Position numbers and translations under genes: made by a program. Positions 35,583 through 43,836 of a DNA stretch of 64,000 bases are shown piece by piece (positions within the stretch are counted from its first letter, which is position 1; every line of letters starts with the position of its first letter). The notes beneath the pieces were generated by a model. The model saw nothing but the letters and a program-made list of their open reading frames with translations. It made no database searches and had not been told where the DNA came from. The stretch comes from Sphingomonas trueperi. Lineage in GTDB: Bacteria > Pseudomonadota > Alphaproteobacteria > Sphingomonadales > Sphingomonadaceae. The stretch lies in the NCBI RefSeq assembly GCF_011927635.1, contig NZ_JAATJB010000007.1:62001-126000 (forward strand), written 5' to 3'.

Positions 35583-36293
35583 ATGCCGAGTGACGTGGAC
35601 CGCCTGCTCGCCCGTGGCGAGGAACTGATCGAGCGTTCGCGCGCCCGCACCGAAGGCGCGCTCGCCACCCGCACCCGCAAGCGGCGCGAGGCGGAGATCC
35701 TCGCACGCCTCGGGCGGATCGCGGCGGCGGATGCGGTGATTCTCATCGCCGCGATCACGATCGGCATGTTCGTGCCGCTCGGCATGTTCGGCGCACTCGC
35801 GGTGATGGCGCTGCTGATCCTGGCGACGCTGGTCTTCGCGTCGCTGCCGGTGACCAGCGCGCCGCGCGTCGAGCAGCTGGTGCAGGTGCCGCTCAAGGCG
35901 CTGCCGTCCACCACCGAACGCTGGCTGGAGACGCAGCGGCTGGCCCTGCCCGCGCCTGCCCGCACGCTGGTCGACTCGATCGGGGTGAAGCTGGAAACGC
36001 TGGCGCCGCAGCTCGCGCGGCTGGACGAGGCCTCGCCGGCGGCGAACGAGGTCCGCAAGCTGATCGGCGAGCAGCTGCCGGAGCTGGTCAAGGGCTATGG
36101 CCGCGTGCCCGAGCCGCTGCGCACCGTGCCGCGCAACGGCATGACGCCCGACCAGCAGCTGGCGCAGGGGCTGCAGGTGATCGACGAGGAAATCGCCGAG
36201 ATGACCGCGCAGCTCGCCCAAGGCGATCTCGACGCGTTCGCGACCCGCGGCAACTTCCTGCAGATCAAGTACAAGGACGACGAACTGGGCTAA
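35583..36293 (+). CDS. XpaC-like membrane protein, partner of TelA
   Basis: The 236-residue protein has a charged N-terminal helix (DRLLARGEELIERSRARTEG), a membrane hairpin at about 46-92 (ILIAAITIGMFVPLGMFGAL, VMALLILATLVFASLPV), and a long helical cytoplasmic part ending ALQ-rich coiled coil (LQVIDEEIAEMTAQLAQGDL). It starts 6 nt after telA, so they are co-transcribed. In Bacillus, telA homologues neighbour xpaC; the topology here is similar but sequence identity is too low to judge by eye. I infer the two act as a complex at the membrane. Confidence 0.7.
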   Translation: MPSDVDRLLARGEELIERSRARTEGALATRTRKRREAEILARLGRIAAADAVILIAAITIGMFVPLGMFGALAVMALLILATLVFASLPVTSAPRVEQLVQVPLKALPSTTERWLETQRLALPAPARTLVDSIGVKLETLAPQLARLDEASPAANEVRKLIGEQLPELVKGYGRVPEPLRTVPRNGMTPDQQLAQGLQVIDEEIAEMTAQLAQGDLDAFATRGNFLQIKYKDDELG

Positions 36294-36322
36294 GCGAGGC
36301 GCGCCCCTCTCCACCCGCGCTC

Positions 36323-36424
36323 CCCTCCCGCTTGCGGGAGGGCTCGGGGGAGGGACTGACGAGGAGATGGCGCGGCCCAAGCTGCAACGTCCCCTCTCCT
36401 TGCCCCTCCCGCAAGCGGGAGGGG
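36323..36424. repeat. Pair of GC-rich dispersed palindromes
   Basis: CCCTCCCGC-tt-GCGGGAGGG (36323-36342) and CCCCTCCCGC-aa-GCGGGAGGGG (36403-36424) share one core in opposite loop orientation, 60 bp apart. The same core ends thrS (22221-22252). They lie between the XpaC-like gene and a convergent small membrane protein, where they may also stop transcription. Confidence 0.7.
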
Positions 36425-36435
36425 AACATGCACCA

Positions 36436-36621
36436 TCAGAGCAAGGCGAGCAGATACCGGATCAGGTCGGCGATCCCGCTCGCGCTGACCGGCAGCAGCA
36501 GCAGGACCAGCGCGTAGACGAGGAACATCCGCGTCAGGAATCGCTCGCGCCGGCCCGGCGGCAAAGGCACGGGCCGCGGCGGTTCCGGCCGGGGCCAGAC
36601 GCGATTCTCGTCGAAGAACAT
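36436..36621 (-). CDS. Small single-pass membrane protein
   Basis: The 61-residue protein reads MFFDENRVWPRPEPPRPVPL, a basic stretch PGRRERFLTR, then one membrane helix MFLVYALVLLLLPVSASGIA and a short hydrophobic end. The positive-inside rule puts the proline-rich N-terminus in the cytoplasm. A longer frame to 36687 exists but its start has no ribosome site. No family is recognised; small proteins of this layout are frequent and poorly annotated in sphingomonads. Confidence 0.6.
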   Translation of the reverse strand: MFFDENRVWPRPEPPRPVPLPPGRRERFLTRMFLVYALVLLLLPVSASGIADLIRYLLALL

Positions 36622-36767
36622 CGCTGGCCAAGGTGCCGTATCCCGCCAAAGCCCGCAACCGCCCCTTGGGCCAGCGGAGCGCATCATCGGACCGGCCGAC
36701 CCCCTAGGAGCTTTGCGTAGAGACCCCGCCGCCGCGCCGTGGCAGGCGATGCGATCAGGCGCGCTCC

Positions 36768-37139
36768 ATGACCACTCCCTCCCCCATCCAACGCCCCAGC
36801 GTGTTGCTCGTCGAAGACGATGACGGCGTGCGCCGGTCGACCCAGCTGCTGCTGCACGGGCAGGGCTATCAGGTGCGGGCGCACAGCGTCGCCGGGGCCT
36901 CGCTCGCCGATCCCGCGTCCCTCAGCGCCGACTATCTGGTCGCCGATTACTGCCTGCCCGACAGCGACGGCATCGCCCTGCTGCGGGCGCTGCACGCGCG
37001 GGGCTGGACCGGCCGCGCGGTGCTGATGACCGGCTATCCCAGCCCCGGGCTGACCGCCGAGGCGGAAGCGACCGGCTATGCCACACTGCTCGAAAAGCCG
37101 CTGCGTATGCACGAACTTCTCGGCGCGCTGGGCGACTGA
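36768..37139 (+). CDS. Single-domain response regulator
   Basis: The 123 residues form only a CheY-like receiver: VLLVEDDDGVRRSTQLLL holds the acidic pocket, VADYCLPDSDG the phospho-aspartate, VLMTGY the switch threonine and LLEKPLRM the conserved lysine. With no output domain it must act by binding a partner or as a phosphate sink. No histidine kinase is adjacent; the nearest is 18 kb away. It is similar in form to small FixJ-receiver-like proteins of alphaproteobacteria. Confidence 0.88.
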   Translation: MTTPSPIQRPSVLLVEDDDGVRRSTQLLLHGQGYQVRAHSVAGASLADPASLSADYLVADYCLPDSDGIALLRALHARGWTGRAVLMTGYPSPGLTAEAEATGYATLLEKPLRMHELLGALGD

Positions 37140-37178
37140 ATCCGATGGATGCTCCCCCGCCAGGGGGAGGATCCATCG

Positions 37179-38120
37179 CTAGGCCACCACCTCGGCATCC
37201 TCGCGCTTTTCCGGGCGGATATAGATCGAGCTGAGCTGGGGCAGCGCCGCCTTGAGCTTGGCCTCGATCCGCTCGATCAGCGTCTCGGCCTCGCCCATCG
37301 CCAGGCCGTCGTCGAAATCGGCGCTGATCGCCACGAACACGCGATCGGGGGCGGTGTGGATGGTGCGGACATGGTTGACGGCGGTGATGCGCGGCTCGGC
37401 CTCCAGCATCGTGCGAACCTGGGCGATCAGCTCCGGGTTGGCGCGCTCGCCGATCAGCAGGCCCTTGGCCTCGCGCGCCAGCAGCGTCGCGACCGCGGCG
37501 AGGATCAGCCCGATCACGATCGAGGCCGCACCATCGATCCGCGGGTCACCCCAGGCATGGCTGGCCCAGACGCCCACGCCCGCGACGACCAGCCCGGCAA
37601 GCGCCGCCGAATCCTCGAACAGCACGATGAAGCCGGCGGGGTCCTTCGATTCCCGAATCGCGTTCCACCAGCCGCAATCGCCCTTGCCTGCGCGAAACTC
37701 GCGGATCGCGATGACCCAGCTGGTGCCCTCCATCGCGGTGGCGATGCCGAGCACGATGTAATTGACCAGCGGGTCGCGCAGCGGCTCCGGGTCGAGGATG
37801 TGGAGCCAGCCCTCATAGACCGATACGCCCGCGCCCAGCCCGAAGATCAGGATCGCGACGACGAAGGCCCAGAAATAGAGTTCGCGGCCATAGCCGAAGG
37901 GATGTTCGGCATCAGGAGGGCGCTTGGCGCGGCGCTGGCCGTAGAGCAGCAGGATCTGGTTGAAACTGTCGACCAGGCTGTGCACGCCCTCGGTGAGCAT
38001 CGAGGACGAGCCGGTGATCGCCGCCGCGACGAACTTCGCGACGGCGATCCCGACATTGGCGGCGAGCGCCGCATAGAGAACGATATTGGCGCGCCAGCCC
38101 GACGCGGGAGACGCGGCCAT
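37179..38120 (-). CDS. Cation diffusion facilitator (CDF) transporter
   Basis: The 313-residue exporter of divalent metals (Zn, Mn, Co or Fe) has six predicted helices and a C-terminal cytoplasmic domain (IRPEKRE end). Helix 2 has the HxxxD metal site in LTEGVHSLVDSFNQ, and helix 5 has FEDSAALAGL with the second aspartate. PFGYGRELYFW after helix 2 is typical of the SLC30A9-like branch. It is followed 12 nt upstream (same strand) by a small acidic protein, so the two are one operon. The metal cannot be deduced. Confidence 0.9.
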   Translation of the reverse strand: MAASPASGWRANIVLYAALAANVGIAVAKFVAAAITGSSSMLTEGVHSLVDSFNQILLLYGQRRAKRPPDAEHPFGYGRELYFWAFVVAILIFGLGAGVSVYEGWLHILDPEPLRDPLVNYIVLGIATAMEGTSWVIAIREFRAGKGDCGWWNAIRESKDPAGFIVLFEDSAALAGLVVAGVGVWASHAWGDPRIDGAASIVIGLILAAVATLLAREAKGLLIGERANPELIAQVRTMLEAEPRITAVNHVRTIHTAPDRVFVAISADFDDGLAMGEAETLIERIEAKLKAALPQLSSIYIRPEKREDAEVVA

Positions 38121-38131
38121 ACGCGCCGGCC

Positions 38132-38476
38132 TCAGTCGAGGCCGAGCTTGTGCAGGGCCTTGTCGATCAGGCCCTTGTCCTCCTTGCCCTCGGCGCGATC
38201 GGCTTCCGCCTTAGCGTCATAACCCGAGCTTTCCGGAATGTCGTTGTTGTGCACCGGCTGGGTCGAGGCGGGCGGATCGGAGGCGTCCATCGACTCGTCG
38301 AGCGCGCGATCGAGACGGGCTTCCTTGCTCGCCGGATCGCGGGCGAGCCGCTCCTCGATCGAGGAATCGGTGCCGGCATCGGCGGAATGCGCCGCGCCCT
38401 TGGCGTCGTCATCGGCGCGGGGGTCGGGAGCGACCGACATCCGGTCCATCGCAGGGTCGAGGGGATTGTTGGTCAT
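38132..38476 (-). CDS. Small acidic disordered protein, CDF operon
   Basis: The 114 residues are rich in Asp, Ala, Ser and Glu with no hydrophobic core, for example DPRADDDAKGAAHSADAGTD and DPPASTQPVHNNDIPESSGY, ending in a short amphipathic helix (EDKGLIDKALHKLGLD). It starts the leftward operon whose next gene is the CDF transporter, 12 nt on. GGAGAG lies just before ATG 38476. It may bind metal weakly or be a stress (hydrophilin-like) protein; both are guesses. The family is not recognised. Confidence 0.7.
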   Translation of the reverse strand: MTNNPLDPAMDRMSVAPDPRADDDAKGAAHSADAGTDSSIEERLARDPASKEARLDRALDESMDASDPPASTQPVHNNDIPESSGYDAKAEADRAEGKEDKGLIDKALHKLGLD

Positions 38477-38550
38477 GCTGCACTCTCCTGAGCGTTACCC
38501 GGATTAAACGGACATGCCGGGAGTCGCGTTCCGTGCCTGCCCGGCCACGC

Positions 38551-38585
38551 AAAACAAAAGGCCCGGCGGATCGCTCCGCCGGGCC
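38551..38585 (-). terminator. Strong terminator of the BAX-inhibitor gene
   Basis: Perfect 11-bp arms GGCCCGGCGGA (38560-38570) and TCCGCCGGGCC (38575-38585) with loop TCGC; read leftward the stem is followed by TTTTGTTTT. It lies 25 bp beyond the stop at 38611. The rightward side has CCCTTTGT, so it may be weakly bidirectional. Confidence 0.88.
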
Positions 38586-38610
38586 CCTTTGTCTTCCGTT
38601 CCGCGCGGGA

Positions 38611-39378
38611 TCAGTCGCGCGAGCTGCCGAACAGGCGCAGCAGGAACAGGAACATGTTGATGAAGTCGAGATAGAGGTTCAGCGCCCCCATGATCGCGAC
38701 CTTGCCCTGCTCCGGCGTGCCGGCGACATAGCTGTAGATGCTCTTGATCTTCTGCGTGTCATAGGCGGTGAGGCCGGCGAAGATCAGCACGCCGACGACG
38801 CTGATCACCAGGCTCATCACGCCCGACTGCAGGAAGATGTTGACGATCGACGCGACGAGCAGCCCCACCAAGCCGATGATCAGGAAGGTGCCGAAGCCCG
38901 ACAGATCCTTCTTGGTGGTGTAGCCATAGAGGCTCAGCGCGCCGAAGCCGGCGGCGGTGCCGAAGAACACCTGGGCGATCGACATGTCGGTATAGGTGGT
39001 GAAGATCGTCGAGAGCGACGCACCCAGCAGGCCGGCATAGGCGAAGAACAGCACCTTGAGCGTGCCCTCCGACATGCGGCTCTGGCCGAAGCTCATCGCG
39101 AACACGATCGCCAGTGGCGAGAGCATCGCCACCCAGCCGAGCAGCGTCGGCTGCAGCGACAGGCCGCGGCTGGTTTCCACCACCTGGAACAGCAGCGCCT
39201 GCAGCGAGGCGACCTTGCCGAACGCCAGCGCGACGATGCCGGTCAGCAGCACGCCGGACAGCATGTAGTTGTAGACCGACAGCATGTACGACCGGAGCCC
39301 CGCGTCATGCGCCGCGGCGCGTGCACTCGCGGTCGCGAAGGGCGACTCGCTCGTGCGGGGATCGGACCAGTTAGCCAT
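38611..39378 (-). CDS. BAX-inhibitor-1 / YccA family membrane protein
   Basis: The 255-residue protein has seven predicted helices after a ~45-residue cytoplasmic start (ANWSDPRTSESPFATASARA). Family stretches are YNYMLSGVLLTGIVALAFG, the aspartate-bearing pore end GLTAYDTQKIKSIY and the final LNLYLDFINMFLFLLRLFG. Bacterial homologues (YetJ, YccA) conduct calcium in a pH-dependent way or control the FtsH protease. AAAGGAG lies 8 nt before ATG 39378, which sets the start. It is a single-gene unit with a strong terminator. Confidence 0.93.
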   Translation of the reverse strand: MANWSDPRTSESPFATASARAAAHDAGLRSYMLSVYNYMLSGVLLTGIVALAFGKVASLQALLFQVVETSRGLSLQPTLLGWVAMLSPLAIVFAMSFGQSRMSEGTLKVLFFAYAGLLGASLSTIFTTYTDMSIAQVFFGTAAGFGALSLYGYTTKKDLSGFGTFLIIGLVGLLVASIVNIFLQSGVMSLVISVVGVLIFAGLTAYDTQKIKSIYSYVAGTPEQGKVAIMGALNLYLDFINMFLFLLRLFGSSRD

Positions 39379-39539
39379 TCGAAAAACTCCTTTGCCCGGC
39401 GCAGTGCCGGATGGCTGGAATATCGGCCTCGCCACAGGGGTTTTCAAGCGAAACCGGGCCCAGCAACGTTTCGAAACAGAGGCGGCGAAGACTTCTCGTT
39501 CGCTTTGAACAAGCTAGCGGGTCGGCTAGAATATTGGTG

Positions 39540-40076
39540 ATGCATCGTCTGTTCGTCGGCTTCCGCCCTCCGTCTGCGATTCGCGCGCAATTGCTCGGCC
39601 TTGCGGGCGGCGCGCCCGGCGCGCGCTGGCAGAGCGACGAGCAACTCCACTGCACGCTGCGCTATATCGGCGAGGTCGAGCGGCCGGTGGCGGAGGACAT
39701 CGCGCTCGCGCTTGGCGCGGTCCGCTTCGCGCCGTTCGAGCTGGCGGTCGCCGGCGTCGGGGAGTTCGACTCGCGCGGGCGGCCCAACGCGCTCTGGGCC
39801 GGGCTGCGGCCGCACGAGACGGTAACGCAGCTCCACCACAAGATCGACCAGGCGCTGGTCCGCGCCGGCCTGGCGCCCGAACGCCGCGCCTATCTGCCGC
39901 ACATCACGCTGGCCCGGATGAACGCACAGGCAGGCGCCAACGAGCGCTTCCTCGAGGCGCATGCCGGGCTCGCCAGCGCGCTCTTCACCGTCGACAGCTT
40001 CCTGCTCTACGAAAGCCATCTCGGCCGCGAGGGCGCGAGCTACGAGGCGATCGAACGCTACAAGCTGCGGGGCTGA
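39540..40076 (+). CDS. thpR: RNA 2',3'-cyclic phosphodiesterase (2H family)
   Basis: The 178-residue enzyme has the two catalytic histidine motifs of the 2H phosphoesterases: EQLHCTLRYIGEV and YLPHITLARM (HxTx). It opens 2',3'-cyclic phosphates on RNA ends; older names call it 2'-5' RNA ligase. ATG 39540 gives the family start MHRLFVGFRPP; no clear ribosome site is seen. Its 3' end overlaps, tail to tail, a TetR gene by 19 bp. The family length is 170-190, so the gene is complete. Confidence 0.92.
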   Translation: MHRLFVGFRPPSAIRAQLLGLAGGAPGARWQSDEQLHCTLRYIGEVERPVAEDIALALGAVRFAPFELAVAGVGEFDSRGRPNALWAGLRPHETVTQLHHKIDQALVRAGLAPERRAYLPHITLARMNAQAGANERFLEAHAGLASALFTVDSFLLYESHLGREGASYEAIERYKLRG

Positions 40077-40615
40077 GCGCCCGCAACGCCGTCCGCCACC
40101 AGCGCCATCGCGGCGCGGACCATGCCGTCCTCGGCGGGCACCTTGCCGTCGAGCGCCAGCGTCGACAGGCCATGCACCACCCCCCAGGCGGCGAGCGTCG
40201 CCGGGCCGGGATCGCCGCCCGTCAGGCTCGCCACGCGGCGCGACAGGATCGCGAAGGCCTCGCCATAGTGCTTGGGTTGCACCGCGCAGCCGGGATTGCC
40301 GCCGAACATCAGCCGGAACATCGCCGGGTGGGCCTGCGCGAACCGGAAATAGGCGATGCCTTGCGAGACCAGTGCCGCCTTGGCCGGCTCGGCGCGGTCT
40401 GCTTCGGCCAGCACCGCCGCGAGTTCGGCGAACCCCGCCTCCGCCACCGCGCCAAGGAGGGCCGCCTTGTCCGCGAAGTGCCGATAAGGCGCCATCGCCG
40501 ATACGCCGGTCACCTTGGCCAGCGCGCGCAGCGTCACCCCGGCCTCGCCCTGCTCGTCCAGCAATGTGGTCGCGGCGTCGATCAGACGCGCGCGCAGTCC
40601 GTCCGCAGTTTCCAT
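40058..40615 (-). CDS. TetR-family transcriptional repressor
   Basis: The 185 residues begin with the TetR helix-turn-helix (RARLIDAATTLLDEQGEAGV, LAKVTGVSAMAPYRHFADKA), followed by a helical ligand domain of the TetR_C/WHG type (GIAYFRFAQAHPAMFRLMFG). I chose ATG 40615 because the longer frame would run through the operator. Two operator copies lie between it and the divergent DUF4188 gene, so it most likely represses both. The inducer is unknown. Confidence 0.92.
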   Translation of the reverse strand: METADGLRARLIDAATTLLDEQGEAGVTLRALAKVTGVSAMAPYRHFADKAALLGAVAEAGFAELAAVLAEADRAEPAKAALVSQGIAYFRFAQAHPAMFRLMFGGNPGCAVQPKHYGEAFAILSRRVASLTGGDPGPATLAAWGVVHGLSTLALDGKVPAEDGMVRAAMALVADGVAGAQPRSL

Positions 40616-40618
40616 CTT

Positions 40619-40658
40619 GTTTACACCGTAAACTGCCCGTATCGTGTACAGTGTAAAC
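40619..40658. promoter_or_regulatory. Twin TetR operators
   Basis: Site 1, GTTTACACCGTAAAC (40619-40633), has perfect 6-bp arms around ACC. Site 2, GTGTACAGTGTAAAC (40644-40658), is the same palindrome with one mismatch. The outer edges also form a perfect 10-bp inverted repeat (40617-40626 / 40651-40660). Centres are 25 bp apart and both fall in the 56-bp gap between divergent starts. Confidence 0.82.
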
Positions 40659-40671
40659 AAGGAGACTCGCC

Positions 40672-41142
40672 ATGCAAGCCAACACGCTCCGCGAGACGGT
40701 CGATCTCGCGGCCTATCCGGAACTGATTGTCGTGATCCTGGGATTCAAGCTGCGCCGCTGGCGCGCACTTCCCGCGATGCTGCGGATCGGCCGCGGGCTG
40801 GCCGAGATCAAGAAGAACCCGCCCGACGGGCTGCTCGCCGAGGACGGGATGCTGTTCGGCTGGAACCATGTCGGCTTCCGCCAATATTGGCGCGACCTGC
40901 CGAGCCTGGAGGCCTTCACCCGCAGCGCGCCGCACAGCATCTGGTGGCGCGAGTTCCTCAAGGACCCGCAGGGGGCCGGCTTCTGGCACGAGGCCTATAG
41001 CGCGCGCGGCATCGAGGCGGTGTACGTCAACCTGCCCGGCCAGCGGCTCGGGCTCGGCATGTTCGCGCCGATTGCCAAGCCGGTGGGCACGCTGATGTCC
41101 TCTCGGCAGCGCCTCCACGCCCATATGGGGATGGAGGGCTAA
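40672..41142 (+). CDS. DUF4188 family protein
   Basis: The 156 residues fit the DUF4188 family of antibiotic-biosynthesis-monooxygenase-like small proteins: LIVVILGFKLRRWRALPAML, GMLFGWNHVGFRQYWRDLPS, HSIWWREFLKD, GFWHEAYSARGIEAVYVNLP. It is probably a ferredoxin-like dimer in the cytoplasm; Bacillus relatives are often next to TetR repressors, as here. AAGGAG lies 8 nt before ATG 40672. The twin operators sit just upstream. The reaction is unknown; detoxification of a small hydrophobic compound is a plausible guess. Confidence 0.85.
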   Translation: MQANTLRETVDLAAYPELIVVILGFKLRRWRALPAMLRIGRGLAEIKKNPPDGLLAEDGMLFGWNHVGFRQYWRDLPSLEAFTRSAPHSIWWREFLKDPQGAGFWHEAYSARGIEAVYVNLPGQRLGLGMFAPIAKPVGTLMSSRQRLHAHMGMEG

Positions 41143-41157
41143 GCCGGGCGGGCGTCG

Positions 41158-42537
41158 TCAGAACGACGCCCAGTCGCCGTCCGCCATCGCGGGAGCCGGG
41201 GCTGGCCGACCACCCGCGCCGCCGCGCTTCGACAGATTCGGGCGCTGCAGCGGCAGGCTCATCCGCGGATTGTGTCCCTCGCCCACGTTGAAGGCCTGGG
41301 CCGAACGCTTCAGCGCCTCGACTTCACCGCTCAGGTTGCGGGCGGCGGCAGAGGTTTGCTCGACCATCGCGGCGTTCTGCTGGGTCGCCTGGTCCATCAC
41401 CGTGATGGCAGTGCTGATCTCGCCGATCGACGAGGCCTGGGCCTGGTTGGCAGTCGCCATGCTGCCGAGCAGGCCGTGCACTTCGCGCACGTCGGTGGCG
41501 ATCGCGGCGAAGGCATCGTCAACGCGCTGGACCATGCCCACCGCCGCGGTAACGTCGGCCTGGGTGGTGGTCAGCTGATCCCGGGCGCGGCCAGCCTCCT
41601 CCTCGGCGCGCATCGCCAGGGCGGAGACGAGGTCGGCGACCACCGCGAAGCCGCGCCCGGCCTCACCGGCGCGACCGGCCTCGACGGCGGCGTTCATCGC
41701 GAGAACGCGCGTCTGAAAGGCGATCTTGTCGAGACCCTCGATCACGTCGTCGATGCCCTTGGCGCTTTCCGACACCCGGCTCATCGCCGACACCGCCTCG
41801 TCGGCGACGTCGCGGCCGGCCTGGACCGACGCGATCGCGCCGTCTGCGCGCGCCACCGTCTGGCTGGCGCTGCCGGCGGTGCTGCGCAGCCGCTGATCCA
41901 TCTCGGCGATCGAGTGGACGGTTTCCTGGAGGCTCGCAGCGGCACTTTCAGTGCGGCGCGAGAGATCCTCGGAGGCAACCGCGATCTGGGCGGAGCCGGT
42001 GCTGATCGTCTCCGCCGACGTCGCGACCGAGCGTACCAGTTCGCGCAGTGCGGCCAGCGCTTCGTTGAAATTGGTCTTGAGCACCGCATTGGTGCCGGGG
42101 AAATCGGCGGTGACGTCGGCGGTCAGGTCGCCCTTGGCGAGCCGCTCGAGCGACTGGCCGAGCACCCGCACGACCTCGGCCTGCTGCTCGGCGGCCTCGC
42201 GCTGCGCGACGGCGGCATCGCGGAAGACGAGCATCCCGCGCGAGATGCGGCCGACGCAATCCTCATATTCGGTATGCGCGATGGGCGCGGCGAGGTCGCC
42301 GGCGGCGAGGCCCTCCATCCGCACGACGGTCGCGACATAGGGATCGGCAATCACGCGGGCGAACATGCGGGTGAGCACGAAGGCGGTGGCGATTACCACC
42401 ACGTTGAGCCCCAGCATCACCCAGTGCGGCAGCACCAGGTTCAAAACGGCCAGGACCACCATGATCCCGATCATCGCGCCGAAGGTGACCTTCAGCTTCT
42501 CCCGAATGGGAGCCTTTACTTCCAACCAGTGCAGCAT
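41158..42537 (-). CDS. Methyl-accepting chemotaxis protein without periplasmic sensor
   Basis: The 459 residues have two adjacent membrane helices (about 20-38 and 40-60, VTFGAMIGIMVVLAVLNLVL and MLGLNVVVIATAFVLT) with almost no periplasmic loop. Two HAMP-like segments follow, then the signalling hairpin with the tip KIAFQTRVLAMNAAVEAGRA-GEAGRGFAVVA. The C-terminus ends GDWASF, a possible receptor-tail motif. It probably senses a cytoplasmic or membrane signal. ATG 42537 is preferred; an upstream frame to 42702 has no membrane logic. No che or flagellar genes are nearby. Confidence 0.92.
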   Translation of the reverse strand: MLHWLEVKAPIREKLKVTFGAMIGIMVVLAVLNLVLPHWVMLGLNVVVIATAFVLTRMFARVIADPYVATVVRMEGLAAGDLAAPIAHTEYEDCVGRISRGMLVFRDAAVAQREAAEQQAEVVRVLGQSLERLAKGDLTADVTADFPGTNAVLKTNFNEALAALRELVRSVATSAETISTGSAQIAVASEDLSRRTESAAASLQETVHSIAEMDQRLRSTAGSASQTVARADGAIASVQAGRDVADEAVSAMSRVSESAKGIDDVIEGLDKIAFQTRVLAMNAAVEAGRAGEAGRGFAVVADLVSALAMRAEEEAGRARDQLTTTQADVTAAVGMVQRVDDAFAAIATDVREVHGLLGSMATANQAQASSIGEISTAITVMDQATQQNAAMVEQTSAAARNLSGEVEALKRSAQAFNVGEGHNPRMSLPLQRPNLSKRGGAGGRPAPAPAMADGDWASF

Positions 42538-42698
42538 GTTCGTCCCTAACCCGTCGGGTGCCGGACTTGCTCCGCCGGCCCCGCGTTGCGCCCACCCAGC
42601 TGCATTGTAGAGGAGTAGAGGTTGATAAAGTTCATTCTGACATGTGTCGGAAACAATTTGTCTGAAACCCTCAACCCGAAATGAGAGGGTGGCCCGGG

Positions 42699-43814
42699 TC
42701 AACCCCGCCCGGGATCGATCAGGAACTTCTCGCCGGTCGCCTTGCGCTCATAGGCGCGCAGCACGTCCGGCTGCAGTGCCTCCGCGAGCCCGATGGTGCG
42801 GGTGTAGCGGCTGGCGAAGGTGGTGGTGAGCTCGGCCAGGATGCGCTGCCGCATCGCCCCCAGCGCCTCCATGCCCGCGCGGCGCAGGAACGGCGTCAGC
42901 AGCCAGCCCGAGACGCTCCACTGGAAACCGAAGGCCAGCCGGTTGAGCGTGGTCGGTGCCATGTCGAGCGCGCCGTAGATATAGAGCTGCTTGAACTGTT
43001 CGGATCCATAGCGGCTATATTCGGTCATCTTGCGCACCGCAGCCGCTTCCATCGCCTGGAGGATGTCGCTGCCCAGCGAGCCGCCGCCGATCGCATCGAA
43101 GGCCACGGTGGCGCCGGTCTCGGCCACCGCATCGGTCAGCTTGGCGCGGAAATCCTCGTCGCGGCTGTTCACCACATGGGTGGCGCCGATGTCGCGCAGG
43201 ATCGCCGCCTGTTCCTCGGAACGGACGATGTTGACCAGCGGCACCCCGTCGGCGAGGCAGATCTTCTGCAGCATCTGCCCCAGGTTCGAGGCCGCGGCGG
43301 TGTGGACGATCGCACTGTGCCCGTCGCGCCGCATCGTCTCGACGAAGCCGAGCGCGGTCAGCGGATTGACGAAGATCGCCGCGCCGTCCGCCGCCGCCGT
43401 CCCTTCGGGCAGTTCGACAACGTCGCGGGCCTTGAGCACGCGATAGTCGGCGAACATCGCGCCGCCTACCGCCGAAACGCGCTTGCCCATCAGCGCAGCG
43501 GCATCGGCCCCGGCGGCGACCACGGTACCCGCGCCTTCATTGCCCACCGGCATCGACTGGCCGAGCCGCGCCTTCATGCTGCCGAGCCGGCCCTTCGGCA
43601 CTTCGAACACGAGCGCATCGCCGTCTGTACGCAGCGTATCGACCTGCGCGGGGCCGAGCAGCAGGCCGAGGTCACTCGGATTGATCGGTGCCGCCTCGAT
43701 GCGGACGATCACTTCGTCCGCGGCCGGGTCGTCATAGGTCACCTGCTCCAACGACAGCCGCAGCGTGCCGTCCTCGCCCAGCGTCGAGCGCAGTTCGCGT
43801 CCGGTGAATGCCAT
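42699..43814 (-). CDS. Zinc-binding dehydrogenase-family oxidoreductase (quinone-reductase-like)
   Basis: The 371-residue medium-chain dehydrogenase has the GroES-like N-terminal half (VIVRIEAAPINPSDLGLLLG, PVGNEGAGTVVAAG) and an NAD(P)-binding half (FVNPLTALGFVETMRRDGHS, ATVAFDAIGGGSLG). The zinc-ligand cysteines of alcohol dehydrogenases are absent, so it is of the zinc-free quinone-oxidoreductase/enoyl-reductase type. The nucleotide motif HTAAASNLGQML is atypical (AASNLG for AxGGVG). The ATG at 43814 is in the family frame. The substrate is unknown. Confidence 0.88.
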   Translation of the reverse strand: MAFTGRELRSTLGEDGTLRLSLEQVTYDDPAADEVIVRIEAAPINPSDLGLLLGPAQVDTLRTDGDALVFEVPKGRLGSMKARLGQSMPVGNEGAGTVVAAGADAAALMGKRVSAVGGAMFADYRVLKARDVVELPEGTAAADGAAIFVNPLTALGFVETMRRDGHSAIVHTAAASNLGQMLQKICLADGVPLVNIVRSEEQAAILRDIGATHVVNSRDEDFRAKLTDAVAETGATVAFDAIGGGSLGSDILQAMEAAAVRKMTEYSRYGSEQFKQLYIYGALDMAPTTLNRLAFGFQWSVSGWLLTPFLRRAGMEALGAMRQRILAELTTTFASRYTRTIGLAEALQPDVLRAYERKATGEKFLIDPGRG

Positions 43815-43836
43815 GGATTCCTCTCCTTCGGTTTGT

